The position numbers and the translations under genes are program-made. The notes beneath the pieces are model-generated. The model was not told the DNA's origin. It ran no database searches and worked only from the letters and a program-made list of their open reading frames with translations. DNA of 10,767 bases, taken from the NCBI GenBank assembly GCA_025935735.1, contig JAICUS010000162.1, forward strand, positions 1 to 10,767, read 5' to 3'. The stretch is from Solirubrobacteraceae bacterium (GTDB lineage: Bacteria > Actinomycetota > Thermoleophilia > Solirubrobacterales > Solirubrobacteraceae). Each line of letters opens with the position of its first letter. Positions within the stretch are counted from its first letter, which is position 1. This document shows, piece by piece, positions 1 through 7,164 of this stretch.

Positions 1-1174
1 GGTAGTGGCGGAAGCCCCAGTGGGACACGCGCGAGCGCGCGAACGCGCGCGTCAGCGTGTCCAGCGGGCGCCCGTGCAGGTGGCGGATCGACTGCTGGGC
101 GAGGTACATCGCCTCGAACTTGACGCTGTGCGAGCGCGAGAAGGCGCCGTAGCGGCGCAGCGCCTCCGCGCGGTCGCGGCGCCCGTCCAGCACGGCGCGC
201 AGCTCGCGCCCGAGCGCGATCCCGAAGTAGAACGCCGTGCGGATGCCCTCGGCGGTCAGCGGCAGGCAGTGGCCGGCGCTGTCGCCGGCGAAGAACACGC
301 CGTCCTCGGCGGCCGGGCGCAGCCGGTGCGGGATCCAGTTGCCCTGGTAGCCGTCAGGCTGCGCCGCCACGTCCTCCACCAGCCGCAGCGTGGGCTGCTT
401 GACCGGGTCGCGCGGGTCGAACGAGCCGACGCCGATCCGCAGCTCGTCGCGCGCGGGGAACGACCAGCCGTAGCCGGCGTCGACATAGCGGGGGTCGATC
501 CACAGCTCGAGGTCCGCGCCCTCGCCCTCCGGATGGACCTCGAGGCCCCGCGACAGCGGCGCATCCGGCGGCTGGACGTTCGCGCCGGAGCCCAGCACCC
601 GCCGCCAGCCCAGCGCGTCCACGACGAGCGGGGCGCGCACGTCGCCGCGATCGGTGCGGACCACGATGGCGCGAGGGTCTTCGGGGAGAGTCGTTTCGCC
701 GTCCGCAATGCCGTCGGCCGGCCTTGCCGGGTTCTCGCGCCCGGGCGGCTTGCGGCCTCCGGCCCCGCTCCCGGCGACGTTACCCTCCACCTTCGCGGTC
801 TCGAACTCCGCCTCGCCGCTCTGCTCCCACAGCAGCGCGCACAGCTGCGGGTAGTCGAAGGTGGAGAACGTGAACGGCAGCTCCCAGCGGGCGCGCGCCA
901 CGCCCGGCGTGTGCACGACCAGCGAGCCGAACGTCTGCCGGATCGACGCCTCCAGGCCGAGGTTGCGCAGCCACTCGGTGGGGGCGGCGCACGCCGAGGT
1001 CTGCCGCTCCCCGATCTCATAGCGGTCGAGCACGAGGACCCGGGCGCCGGTGGCCCGCAGCTCCCGGGCCACGGCGAGCCCCGCGAACGAGGCGCCGCAG
1101 ATCAGCACGTCGGCGTCCGCGGCGTGTCCGAAGGGCGTCCGCTGGGTACCGCGTTTCGTGGCTCTGACCGGCAT
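1..1174 (-). CDS. FAD-dependent oxidoreductase, geranylgeranyl-reductase-like (3' end outside window)
   Basis: The first 391 residues of a flavoprotein run off the left edge. Residues 21-51 form an FAD-binding Rossmann start, with GASFAG at 27-32 and an acidic residue (D50) ending beta-2. A second FAD motif lies at 292-314 (FFAGDSAGHCLPLTAEG), where the GD pair contacts the flavin ribityl chain. This pattern fits the PHBH/geranylgeranyl-reductase class, which reduces or hydroxylates lipid-like or aromatic substrates; the substrate cannot be told. The chosen start is ATG at 1174; the next codons with family similarity begin near residue 21, so the first 20 residues form an unconserved extension. 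Residues about 131-168 look like a low-complexity insertion with relaxed codon usage between two conserved parts (see findings). The gene is divergent from rpsA with 25 nt between start codons. Family assignment is firm; specific function is unknown. Confidence 0.85.
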   Translation of the reverse strand, partial: MPVRATKRGTQRTPFGHAADADVLICGASFAGLAVARELRATGARVLVLDRYEIGERQTSACAAPTEWLRNLGLEASIRQTFGSLVVHTPGVARARWELPFTFSTFDYPQLCALLWEQSGEAEFETAKVEGNVAGSGAGGRKPPGRENPARPADGIADGETTLPEDPRAIVVRTDRGDVRAPLVVDALGWRRVLGSGANVQPPDAPLSRGLEVHPEGEGADLELWIDPRYVDAGYGWSFPARDELRIGVGSFDPRDPVKQPTLRLVEDVAAQPDGYQGNWIPHRLRPAAEDGVFFAGDSAGHCLPLTAEGIRTAFYFGIALGRELRAVLDGRRDRAEALRRYGAFSRSHSVKFEAMYLAQQSIRHLHGRPLDTLTRAFARSRVSHWGFRHY

Positions 1175-1181
1175 GGGCCGC

Positions 1182-1189
1182 TACAGTAT
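1182..1189. promoter_or_regulatory. Shared near-palindromic -10 element between rpsA and the divergent oxidoreductase
   Basis: The 25 nt between the two start codons contain TACAGTA at 1182-1188. Read on the plus strand it gives TACAGT (1182-1187), 12 nt before the rpsA ATG. Read on the minus strand it gives TACTGT (1188-1183), 8 nt before the oxidoreductase ATG. Both fit the TANNNT -10 form. I see no convincing -35 box in either direction. The spacings predict a leader of about 5 nt for rpsA and none for the oxidoreductase. Neither start has a Shine-Dalgarno sequence. This is inferred from sequence only. Confidence 0.45.
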
Positions 1190-1199
1190 CTGGCCGCTA

Positions 1200-2567
1200 A
1201 TGGAAGCCACGCTCACTCCCCCTGCCATCTCGGATGCCCGTGTCGTCGAGGGCTCCGACGGGATGCTCCTCGAGATCGACGGCCGGATCGTCCCGAACTA
1301 CGACGCCACCATCGTCCCCTTCGAAGAGGGCGACGTGGTCACCGGCAAGGTGGTGCGCATCGACAAGGACGAGGTCCTCGTCGACATCGGCTACAAGAGC
1401 GAAGGGGTCATCCCCAACAACGAGCTGTCCATCCGCAAGTCGGTCGACCCCCATGAGGAGGTCGAGCTCGGCGAGGAGGTCGACGCCCTCGTCCTCACCA
1501 AGGAGGACCAGGACGGCCGGCTGATCCTGTCCAAGAAGCGCGCCCGCTTCGAGCGCGCCTGGCGCAAGATCGAGGCGGCGGCCGACTCGGGCGAGCCGGT
1601 CAACGGCGCGGTCATCGAGGTGGTCAAGGGCGGCCTCATCGTGGACCTCGGGGTGCGCGGCTTCCTGCCCGCCTCGCTGGTGGACATCCGCCGCGTGCCG
1701 AACCTGGACGAGTACCTGGGCCAGACCATCCAGACGAAGGTCATAGAGCTCAACCGCTCGCGCAACAACGTCGTGCTCAGCCGCCGCGCGGTGCTGGAGG
1801 AGGAGCGCAAGGAGCAGCGCCAGGCCATCCTGGAGCGCCTGCAGCCCGGCCTCATCATCGAGGGGCAGATCTCCAACATCGTGGACTTCGGCGCGTTCGT
1901 GGACCTCGACGGGATCGACGGCCTCATCCACATCTCCGAGCTCAGCTGGTCGCACGTCAACCACCCGAGCGAGGTGCTGTCGATCGGCCAGACGGTCGAG
2001 GTCAAGGTCCTGGACATCGACCGCGACCGCCAGCGCATCTCCCTGGGCCTCAAGCAGACCCAGGAGGACCCGTGGCAGCGCGTGGTGGACACCTACCACG
2101 TGGGCGACGAGCTCGAGGGCACGGTCACCAAGGTCGTCGCGTTCGGCGCGTTCGTGGAGATCCTCGAGGGCGTCGAGGGCCTCGTGCACATCTCCGAGCT
2201 CGCCCAGCAGCACGTCGAGAACCCGCGCGAGATCGTCCAGCCGGGCGACGAGGTCAAGGTCAAGATCCTGGAGATCGACTCCGAGCGCCGCCGGCTCTCG
2301 CTGTCCATCAAGCGCGTCGAGGGCCAGATCCTGCCGCGCCGCACCGAGGGCGTCACGTCCGACGACCTCGAGGACATGCCGGAGCTCGGCCTGTCGGAGG
2401 ACGTGTTCTCCGACCAGCCGCCCGCGCCCGAGGCGGAAGCCGAGGTCGAAGCCGACGCGGAGGTCGAGGCTGACGCGGAGGCGGAGGCGGAGGTCGAGGC
2501 CGAGGCGCCCGACGCCGAGGCCGACGTTCCCGAGCAGCCGGGCGGAGAGGACACCGAGCAGGAGTGA
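1200..2567 (+). CDS. rpsA: 30S ribosomal protein S1
   Basis: This is a 455-residue ribosomal protein S1, which binds mRNA on the 30S subunit during initiation. Four S1 OB-fold domains are visible at about residues 43-114, 131-197, 218-285 and 302-371. Domains 3 and 4 carry the classic FGAFV...GL(I/V)HISEL signature (230-248 and 315-333). Four domains are usual for actinobacterial S1, against six in E. coli. Residues 408-455 form a strongly acidic Glu/Ala/Asp tail encoded by an imperfect 18-bp repeat. The frame is open further upstream, but MEATLTPP at 1200 is the natural start: the upstream extension would run antisense into the divergent gene and has no S1 similarity. No Shine-Dalgarno sequence precedes it. 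Its stop overlaps the coaE start by 4 nt (GTGA), and it heads a probable seven-gene operon. Confidence 0.97.
   Translation: MEATLTPPAISDARVVEGSDGMLLEIDGRIVPNYDATIVPFEEGDVVTGKVVRIDKDEVLVDIGYKSEGVIPNNELSIRKSVDPHEEVELGEEVDALVLTKEDQDGRLILSKKRARFERAWRKIEAAADSGEPVNGAVIEVVKGGLIVDLGVRGFLPASLVDIRRVPNLDEYLGQTIQTKVIELNRSRNNVVLSRRAVLEEERKEQRQAILERLQPGLIIEGQISNIVDFGAFVDLDGIDGLIHISELSWSHVNHPSEVLSIGQTVEVKVLDIDRDRQRISLGLKQTQEDPWQRVVDTYHVGDELEGTVTKVVAFGAFVEILEGVEGLVHISELAQQHVENPREIVQPGDEVKVKILEIDSERRRLSLSIKRVEGQILPRRTEGVTSDDLEDMPELGLSEDVFSDQPPAPEAEAEVEADAEVEADAEAEAEVEAEAPDAEADVPEQPGGEDTEQE
2442..2507 (+). repeat. Imperfect 18-bp tandem repeat coding the acidic tail of S1
   Basis: Units at 2442-2459 and 2460-2477 (GAGGTCGARGCYGACGCG) differ at only two synonymous positions. 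A 12-bp partial unit (2478-2489) and a related 18-bp unit (2490-2507) follow. They encode E-V-E-A-D-A-type hexapeptides. All units are multiples of three, so copy-number change would alter tail length without breaking the frame. Confidence 0.7.
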
Positions 2568-3157
2568 CGCCGCCGCCGTTCGTCGGCCTGACGGGCGGCA
2601 TCGGCGCGGGCAAGTCGGAGGCGCTTGCCGCCCTGGAGCGCCTCGGCGCGGCCACGATCTCCGCCGACGCCGTCGTCCACCAGCTCTACGACGATCCCGA
2701 GGTCCGGGCCGCCGTGGTGGCCCGCTGGGGCGAGGAGGTGGCGGCGGACGGCCGGGTGGACCGCGCGTCCGTGGCCCGGCGGGCGTTCGCCACCGACGCC
2801 GACCGCGAGTGGCTCGAGCAGCTCATCTGGCCGAAGGTGGGCGAGCGGATCGGCGAGTGGCGCGCCGTGGAGTCCCAGAAGGACCCGCCGCCGCGGGCGC
2901 TCGTCGTTGAGACGCCGCTGCTGTTCGAGGCGGGGCTGGAGGCCAACTACGACGCGACGATCGCCATCACCGCCGAGGAGGCGGTGCGGGCGGAGCGGGC
3001 GGGCGCCCGGGGCCACGAGGCGCTGGACGAGCGCCACGCCCGCCAGCTCACCCAGGAGCAGAAGGCCGCGCGGGCGACCTACGCTGTGGACAATTCCCGC
3101 AGTCTCCGAGAACTTCAGGAGGAGCTGTCGGGGGTTCTTGCGAAGCTGACGTCCTGA
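2564..3157 (+). CDS. coaE: Dephospho-CoA kinase
   Basis: This 197-residue protein catalyses the last step of coenzyme A synthesis, ATP-dependent phosphorylation of the 3'-hydroxyl of dephospho-CoA, in the cytosol. The P-loop TGGIGAGKS is at residues 10-18. The substrate-site segment SADAVVHQLY is at 33-42, where the first Asp of the more usual DAD is Ser. VETPLLFEAGLE is at 115-126, and VDNSRSL at 175-181 matches the C-terminal nucleotide-binding DNSGS-type motif. The LID region (about 141-170) is present but Ala/Arg-rich. Length is typical of the family (about 200). It starts at GTG inside the rpsA stop (GTGA overlap), implying translational coupling. The coaE-after-rpsA order is known from other actinobacteria. 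Confidence 0.96.
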   Translation: MTPPPFVGLTGGIGAGKSEALAALERLGAATISADAVVHQLYDDPEVRAAVVARWGEEVAADGRVDRASVARRAFATDADREWLEQLIWPKVGERIGEWRAVESQKDPPPRALVVETPLLFEAGLEANYDATIAITAEEAVRAERAGARGHEALDERHARQLTQEQKAARATYAVDNSRSLRELQEELSGVLAKLTS

Positions 3158-3161
3158 CCCT

Positions 3162-3815
3162 ATGAGCGCGCAACCCGCCAGCGCCCGGAGCCGTCCCCGT
3201 CCCGCCGCCCGCAAACGGGCACGGCGGCGCGCGGTACTGCGCCGCCGGCTCGTCCTGGCCGCCGGCCTCGCCGCGGTCATCGTGGCCGTGCTGGCGCTCG
3301 TGCGCCCAGTCGACCACGCGGTGCAGGAGATCGCCCTCCCGCTGCGCCACGAGGACATCATCCGCCAGCAGGCGGCCGAGAAGGACGTCGACCCGGCGCT
3401 GATCGCCGCGGTCATCTACACCGAGTCGCACTTCCGCGACCAGACGTCGCACGCCGGCGCCACGGGGCTGATGCAGCTCATGCCCGCCACCGCGGACTAC
3501 ATCGCCCGCAAGTCCGGCGGCACGCGGTTCACGCGCTCGGACCTGGCGACGCCGCAGATCAACATCGCCTACGGCACCTGGTACCTGCGCTACCTGCTGA
3601 CCAAGTACCACGGCGACACCGTGCTCGCGCTGGCCGCCTACAACGCCGGCGAGGGCAAGGTCGACGAGTGGTGGCGCGCGGCCGCGGCCCGCGGGGAGCG
3701 CTTCAGCGTGGCCGAGCACATCCCGTTCCCGGAGACGCGCGACTACGTCCAGCGCGTGCTCTCGGCCCGGGCGGAGTACCGGCGCACGTACGCGCACGAG
3801 CTGGGCCTGTCCTGA
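3162..3815 (+). CDS. Membrane-anchored lytic transglycosylase (SLT domain, GH23)
   Basis: This 217-residue protein has a very basic N-terminus (residues 8-30, many Arg), one hydrophobic segment at about 29-47 and an extracytoplasmic Slt70-type catalytic domain at about 62-200. The catalytic Glu is E88 in YTESHF. GLMQLMP (102-108) and [11 protein letters not shown] (157-167) are the other hallmark GH23 motifs, and the domain closes with the conserved ETRDYVQRV (191-199). It should cleave the MurNAc-GlcNAc bond of peptidoglycan, leaving 1,6-anhydroMurNAc. The hydrophobic segment could be a signal anchor or a cleaved signal; no lipobox Cys is seen, so I favour an anchor. It begins 4 nt after the coaE stop, with no clear ribosome-binding site, and sits in the operon. 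Its cellular role (growth, division or remodelling) is open. Confidence 0.93.
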   Translation: MSAQPASARSRPRPAARKRARRRAVLRRRLVLAAGLAAVIVAVLALVRPVDHAVQEIALPLRHEDIIRQQAAEKDVDPALIAAVIYTESHFRDQTSHAGATGLMQLMPATADYIARKSGGTRFTRSDLATPQINIAYGTWYLRYLLTKYHGDTVLALAAYNAGEGKVDEWWRAAAARGERFSVAEHIPFPETRDYVQRVLSARAEYRRTYAHELGLS

Positions 3816-4519
3816 GGTCCGCGCTCGTCACCGGCGTCTCGCGGCGCAACGGGATCGGCTACGCCGTCGCCCGCCGGCTGGACGCCGGCCGGCTGGTGCT
3901 GCACGGCTGGGGCGAGGACCTGGAGGGCACCGCGGCGGCGCTGCGGGTCCAGCGGCCCGGCGTGGAGGTCGCCACGGTGGAGGCCGACTTCGCCGACCCG
4001 GAGGCGCCCGGGCGGGTGATCGACGCGGCCGGCGAGCTCGACGTCCTGGTGGCCAACCATGCGCACTCGAGCCCCTACGGGCTGGGGGAGCTGGAGGCGG
4101 CGGAGATCGACCGCGCGCTGGCGGTCAACGTGCGGGCCACGCTGCTGCTCGTGCAGGCCTTCCACCTGCGCCACGACGGCCGCGCGGGCGGCCGGGTGAT
4201 CCTGATGACGTCCGGCCAGCACCGCGGGCCGATGCCGGGCGAGCTGCCCTACATCGCCGGCAAGGGCGCGCTGGCGCAGCTCACGCTGAGCCTGTCCGCC
4301 GCCACGGTCGACAAGGGGATCACGGTCAACTGCGTCGATCCCGGCGCCACCGACACCGGCTGGCCCGACGAGGAGACCTACGCGGCGGTGCTGGCCCAGC
4401 AGCCGCGCGGGCGCTGGGGGCAGCCGGACGACGCGGCGCGGCTGATCGCCTGGTTGTGCTCGCTCGATGCCGATTGGGTGACCGGCCAGGTGATCGCATC
4501 CTCCGGTGGGGGACCATAA
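3812..4519 (+). CDS. Short-chain dehydrogenase/reductase (SDR), probable CTG start
   Basis: This is a 235-residue classical SDR with an NAD(P)-binding Rossmann fold. With residue 1 at 3812, the cofactor motif [10 protein letters not shown] spans 7-16. ANHA (81-84) replaces the usual NNAG. N106, S134, Y147 and K151 form the catalytic tetrad (YxxxK is YIAGK). DPGATDTGW (177-184) and the C-terminal [11 protein letters not shown] complete a FabG-like pattern. Reaction type: NAD(P)(H)-dependent alcohol/carbonyl oxidoreduction; substrate unknown. Start choice is unusual. The only initiator-like codon that gives the standard SDR N-terminus (M-RSALVTG) is CTG at 3812, overlapping the lytic transglycosylase stop as CTGA. 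In-frame GTG codons at 3668/3671 would add about 48 residues of out-of-frame transglycosylase sequence, and later GTGs would remove the cofactor motif. The next gene starts 5 nt after the stop. Confidence 0.88.
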   Translation: MRSALVTGVSRRNGIGYAVARRLDAGRLVLHGWGEDLEGTAAALRVQRPGVEVATVEADFADPEAPGRVIDAAGELDVLVANHAHSSPYGLGELEAAEIDRALAVNVRATLLLVQAFHLRHDGRAGGRVILMTSGQHRGPMPGELPYIAGKGALAQLTLSLSAATVDKGITVNCVDPGATDTGWPDEETYAAVLAQQPRGRWGQPDDAARLIAWLCSLDADWVTGQVIASSGGGP

Positions 4520-4524
4520 GACGT

Positions 4525-5493
4525 ATGAACCGACGCAGACTGGGACGGACCGGCATCGAGGTCTCGGAGATCGGCTACGGCGCGTGGGGGATCGGCGGCT
4601 CGAAGTGGATGGGCGCGCAGGACGACGAGTCGCTGCGCGCGCTCAACCGGGCGATCGACCTCGGCGTCAACTTCATCGACACCGCGCTGGGCTACGGCGA
4701 CGGCCACTCCGAGGAGCTCGTCGGCCGGGTGGCGCGCGAGCGCTCCGAGGACGTCTATGTCTCGACCAAGATCCCGCCGAAGAACGGGCTCTGGCCCGCG
4801 CCGGACGGGATCGACCCCGAGGCGGCGTTCCCGCGGGAACACGTCGTCGAGTGCACGGAGCGCAGCCTGCGCAACACCGGGCTGGACGTGCTCGACGTGC
4901 AGCAGTTCCACGTGTGGAGCGACGACTGGGTGGGGCGCGGAAGCTGGCAGGAGGCGATCGAGGAGTTGAAGGCCGCGGGCAAGATCCGGGCGTTCGGCGT
5001 CTCCATCAACGACCACCAGCCGGCGAACGCGCTCAAGCTGATCGAGAGCGGCGTCGTGGACACCGTGCAGGTCATCTACAACGTCTTCGACCAGTCGCCG
5101 GAGGACGAGCTGCTGCCCGCCTGCCGCGAGCACGACATCGGCGTGCTGGCCCGGGTGCCGCTGGACGAGGGCGCGCTGGCCGGCGCCGTCGGCCCGGACA
5201 CGGAGTTCCCGGAGGGCGACTTCCGCAACGAGTACTTCGGCGACGGGCGCCGGCGCGAGGTCGACGAGCGCGTGCGCGCGATCCTCTCCGACCTGTCGAT
5301 CGAGCGCGACGCGCTGGCCGAGACCGCCCTGCGTTACATCCTGTCCAGCGACGCCGTGAGCACGGTCATCCCGGGGATGCGCTCCGTCCGCAACGTCGAG
5401 CGCAACGCCGCGCTGGGCGACGGCCGCGGCCTGCCGGAAGAGCAGGTGCGGGCGCTCAAGCGCCACCGCTGGGTGCGCGACTTCTATCGATGA
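4525..5493 (+). CDS. Aldo/keto reductase
   Basis: This is a 322-residue (alpha/beta)8 oxidoreductase using NAD(P)H to interconvert carbonyls and alcohols in the cytosol. The start [20 protein letters not shown] (6-25) is typical of the family. The catalytic tetrad is D52 and Y57 ([14 protein letters not shown]), K82 (VSTKI) and H129 (QQFHVW). The C-terminal [15 protein letters not shown] (281-295) matches the cofactor phosphate/adenine-binding end of many AKRs. ATG at 4525 was chosen because the LGRTG motif follows immediately. A G-rich stretch, GGTGGGGGA, ends about 11 nt upstream and may serve as a ribosome-binding site. The gene lies 5 nt after the SDR and overlaps the MFS gene by 4 nt (ATGA). 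The true substrate is not readable; a shared substrate with the SDR is only a guess. Confidence 0.93.
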   Translation: MNRRRLGRTGIEVSEIGYGAWGIGGSKWMGAQDDESLRALNRAIDLGVNFIDTALGYGDGHSEELVGRVARERSEDVYVSTKIPPKNGLWPAPDGIDPEAAFPREHVVECTERSLRNTGLDVLDVQQFHVWSDDWVGRGSWQEAIEELKAAGKIRAFGVSINDHQPANALKLIESGVVDTVQVIYNVFDQSPEDELLPACREHDIGVLARVPLDEGALAGAVGPDTEFPEGDFRNEYFGDGRRREVDERVRAILSDLSIERDALAETALRYILSSDAVSTVIPGMRSVRNVERNAALGDGRGLPEEQVRALKRHRWVRDFYR

Positions 5494-6686
5494 GCGATCT
5501 GGACCGCCGGGGCCTCGCCGCGCTCGCCGCCGGCCACGCGGCGGCCGACCTCTGCCAGGGGTCGGTCCCGGCGCTCATCCCGTTCCTGATCAGCCAGCGC
5601 GGCTACTCCTACGGCGCGGCGGGCGCGCTGCTGCTGGCGGTCACGGTCGGCTCGTCGATCATCCAGCCGCTGTTCGGGGCGATGTCCGACCGGCTGTCGC
5701 TGTGGTGGCTGATGCCGCTCGGGGTGGCGCTGGCGGCCGTCGGGATCGCCGGCGCGGGGGTCACGCACACGTTCGGGCTGACCGCCGCGGTCGTGGCGGT
5801 GGGCGGCGTGGGCGTGGCCGCGTTCCATCCCGAGGGCGCGCGCTACGCCAACTACGCCTCGGGCGTCGCGCGGCGGGGGACCGGGATGAGCCTGTTCTCG
5901 GTCGGCGGCAACACCGGCTTTGCGCTGGGCCCGGTGCTGATCACGCCCGCGGTGCTGGCGCTGGGCCTCTCGGGCACGCTCGTCGTGGCGATCCTGCCGG
6001 CGATCGTCGCCGTCGCGCTGCTCCTGGAGATGCCCCGGCTGCGGGCGCGCGGCGCGGAGGCGGCCTCGGCCGGCCGCGACGCCCCGCTGAGCGACGACGA
6101 GTGGGGCCCGTTCGCCCGGCTGACCGGGGTCGTCGCCGTGCGCTCCGGCGTCTACTTCGGCCTGCAGTCGTTCGCGCCCGTGTGGCTCATACACGAGTTC
6201 GGGGCGAGCGAGGCGGCCGGCAACGCGGCGCTCGCGGCGATGCTGGTGGCCGGCGCGATCGGGACGCTCGTGGGCGGGCAACTGGTCGACCGGATCGGCC
6301 GCCGGCGGGTGCTGCTGGGCACGATCGTGCTCCAGGTCCCGCTGCTGCTGGGGTTCGTGCTCGCGCCGGGCGGCGTCCTGGCCGGTGTGCTGCTGGCGGC
6401 GATCGGCTTCGTGACGATCATGTCGTTCAGCGTCACCGTCCTGATGAGCCAGGAGTACCTCCCGCACCGGCTGGGGATCGCCTCCGGCGTCACGCTGGGC
6501 TTCGCCATCGGCGTCGGCGGCGTGGCCGCGGCGCTGCTGGGCGCCCTGGCCGACTCCGCCGGGCTGCACACGGTCATGTGGGTGATCGCGGCGCTGCCCG
6601 TGATCGGCCTGGCGATCGCGCTCACGCTGCCCCCGACGCCCGTCGAGCGCACGCCGCGTAGCATGCGGTTGCATCATGCAACCTGA
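5490..6686 (+). CDS. MFS transporter, fosmidomycin-resistance (Fsr)-like
   Basis: This is a 398-residue inner-membrane transporter with about 12 predicted hydrophobic segments in two halves, split by a charged cytoplasmic loop at about 182-208. The MFS motif A pattern appears in both halves: GAMSDRLS (63-70) and [12 protein letters not shown] (262-273). [12 protein letters not shown] (109-120) is characteristic of the Fsr-like branch, and the first helix resembles that branch as well. Such proteins are usually proton-coupled drug or metabolite exporters. It starts at ATG 5490 inside the aldo/keto reductase stop, implying coupled translation, and its end overlaps the thioesterase gene by 11 nt. 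Transport of a product of the neighbouring reductases is possible but not shown. General MFS function is firm; the Fsr subfamily is likely; the substrate is unknown. Confidence 0.9.
   Translation: MSDLDRRGLAALAAGHAAADLCQGSVPALIPFLISQRGYSYGAAGALLLAVTVGSSIIQPLFGAMSDRLSLWWLMPLGVALAAVGIAGAGVTHTFGLTAAVVAVGGVGVAAFHPEGARYANYASGVARRGTGMSLFSVGGNTGFALGPVLITPAVLALGLSGTLVVAILPAIVAVALLLEMPRLRARGAEAASAGRDAPLSDDEWGPFARLTGVVAVRSGVYFGLQSFAPVWLIHEFGASEAAGNAALAAMLVAGAIGTLVGGQLVDRIGRRRVLLGTIVLQVPLLLGFVLAPGGVLAGVLLAAIGFVTIMSFSVTVLMSQEYLPHRLGIASGVTLGFAIGVGGVAAALLGALADSAGLHTVMWVIAALPVIGLAIALTLPPTPVERTPRSMRLHHAT
6659..6683 (+). promoter_or_regulatory. Perfect 17-bp palindrome (putative operator) plus -10-like element at the thioesterase start
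   Basis: GGTTGCATCATGCAACC at 6667-6683 is a perfect inverted repeat: 8-bp arms around a central C (6675). Its right arm contains the thioesterase ATG (6676-6678). Just upstream, TAGCAT (6659-6664) fits the TANNNT -10 form and ends 11 nt before the ATG, the same spacing seen at uvrB and one less than at rpsA and the RsbW-like gene. The palindrome is clearly AT-richer than its surroundings. Its size and form suit a dimeric repressor site such as those of MarR or TetR proteins, but no regulator is encoded in the window. In RNA it could instead form a hairpin hiding the start codon. Confidence 0.5.
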
Positions 6687-7164
6687 GCGCACGCGGACGT
6701 TCACCTGGGCCGACCCGCTGATCACCGCGCAGGCCGCGGGGGAGCTCAGCGGGCTGGAGGCGATCCAGGCGATCATGGACGGCCGGCTGCCCCCGCCGCC
6801 GATCGCCAGCCTGCTCGACTTCGAGATCACCCACGTCGAGCGCGGCCGCGTCGTCTTCGCGCTGCAGCCGGCGGAGTGGATGTACAACCCGATCGGCTCC
6901 GTCCACGGCGGCATCGCGTCGACGCTCCTGGACTCCGCGCTCGGCTGCTCGATCCACACGATGCTCGCCGCCGGCGCCCGCTACACGACCTCCGACCTCC
7001 ACGTCCGCTTCGTGCGCGCGATGCGCGCGGACACCGGCCGGGTGCTGGCGGACTGCCACGTCGTCCACTCGGGCCGGCGGCTGGCCACGGCCGAGGGGCA
7101 GCTGGTGGCCGAGGACGGCGGCACGTTGTTCGCCCACGCCACCACGAGCTGCCTGATCCTCTAA
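6676..7164 (+). CDS. PaaI-family hotdog-fold thioesterase
   Basis: This is a 162-residue hotdog protein. YNPIGSVHGGIASTLLDSALG (70-90) is the PaaI/4HBT signature: H77-G78-G79 with D86 on the long helix, the usual general acid/base position. TTSDLHVRFVRAM (104-116) is the following conserved strand. Family members hydrolyse acyl-CoA (or acyl-ACP) thioesters in the cytosol, often arylacetyl- or hydroxyphenyl-acyl-CoA. An N-terminal extension of about 35 residues precedes the fold, a common arrangement. ATG at 6676 overlaps the MFS gene by 11 nt and lies in a palindrome. No Shine-Dalgarno sequence is seen. It is the last gene of the operon, and its TAA interlocks with the TAG of the opposite gene (CTAA, 7161-7164). 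Confidence 0.92.
   Translation: MQPERTRTFTWADPLITAQAAGELSGLEAIQAIMDGRLPPPPIASLLDFEITHVERGRVVFALQPAEWMYNPIGSVHGGIASTLLDSALGCSIHTMLAAGARYTTSDLHVRFVRAMRADTGRVLADCHVVHSGRRLATAEGQLVAEDGGTLFAHATTSCLIL

Noticed and set aside
22..60. GCGCGC-rich near-repeats at the left end, similar to ones near 9305-9325.
   Set aside because: They are short, low-complexity alternating GC words expected in coding DNA of this composition; no ordered repeat or CRISPR-like spacing.
1050..1199. Fifty-codon upstream extension of rpsA.
   Set aside because: It is antisense to the oxidoreductase FAD motif and not S1-like. ATG 1200 gives the normal S1 N-terminus.
5..1456. Long plus-strand open frame (483 codons) opposite the oxidoreductase, continuing into rpsA in another frame.
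   Set aside because: Its translation is Arg/Ala/Pro-rich with no domain. The minus strand has clear FAD-binding motifs and the codon bias of a real gene, so this is a GC-rich antisense shadow.
1197..2213. Minus-strand open frame of 338 codons opposite rpsA.
   Set aside because: It encodes a Leu/Asp/Val repetitive shadow of the S1 codons. S1 domains on the plus strand are unmistakable.
3668..3811. N-terminal extension of the SDR from GTG at 3668 or 3671.
   Set aside because: It would read about 48 residues out of frame through the conserved end of the transglycosylase, and SDRs begin at the cofactor strand. A CTG start at 3812 fits better.
5484..6959. Minus-strand open frame of 491 codons opposite the MFS gene.
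   Set aside because: It has Arg/His/Asp-rich composition without hydrophobic or domain structure. The plus strand encodes a clear 12-helix MFS protein.
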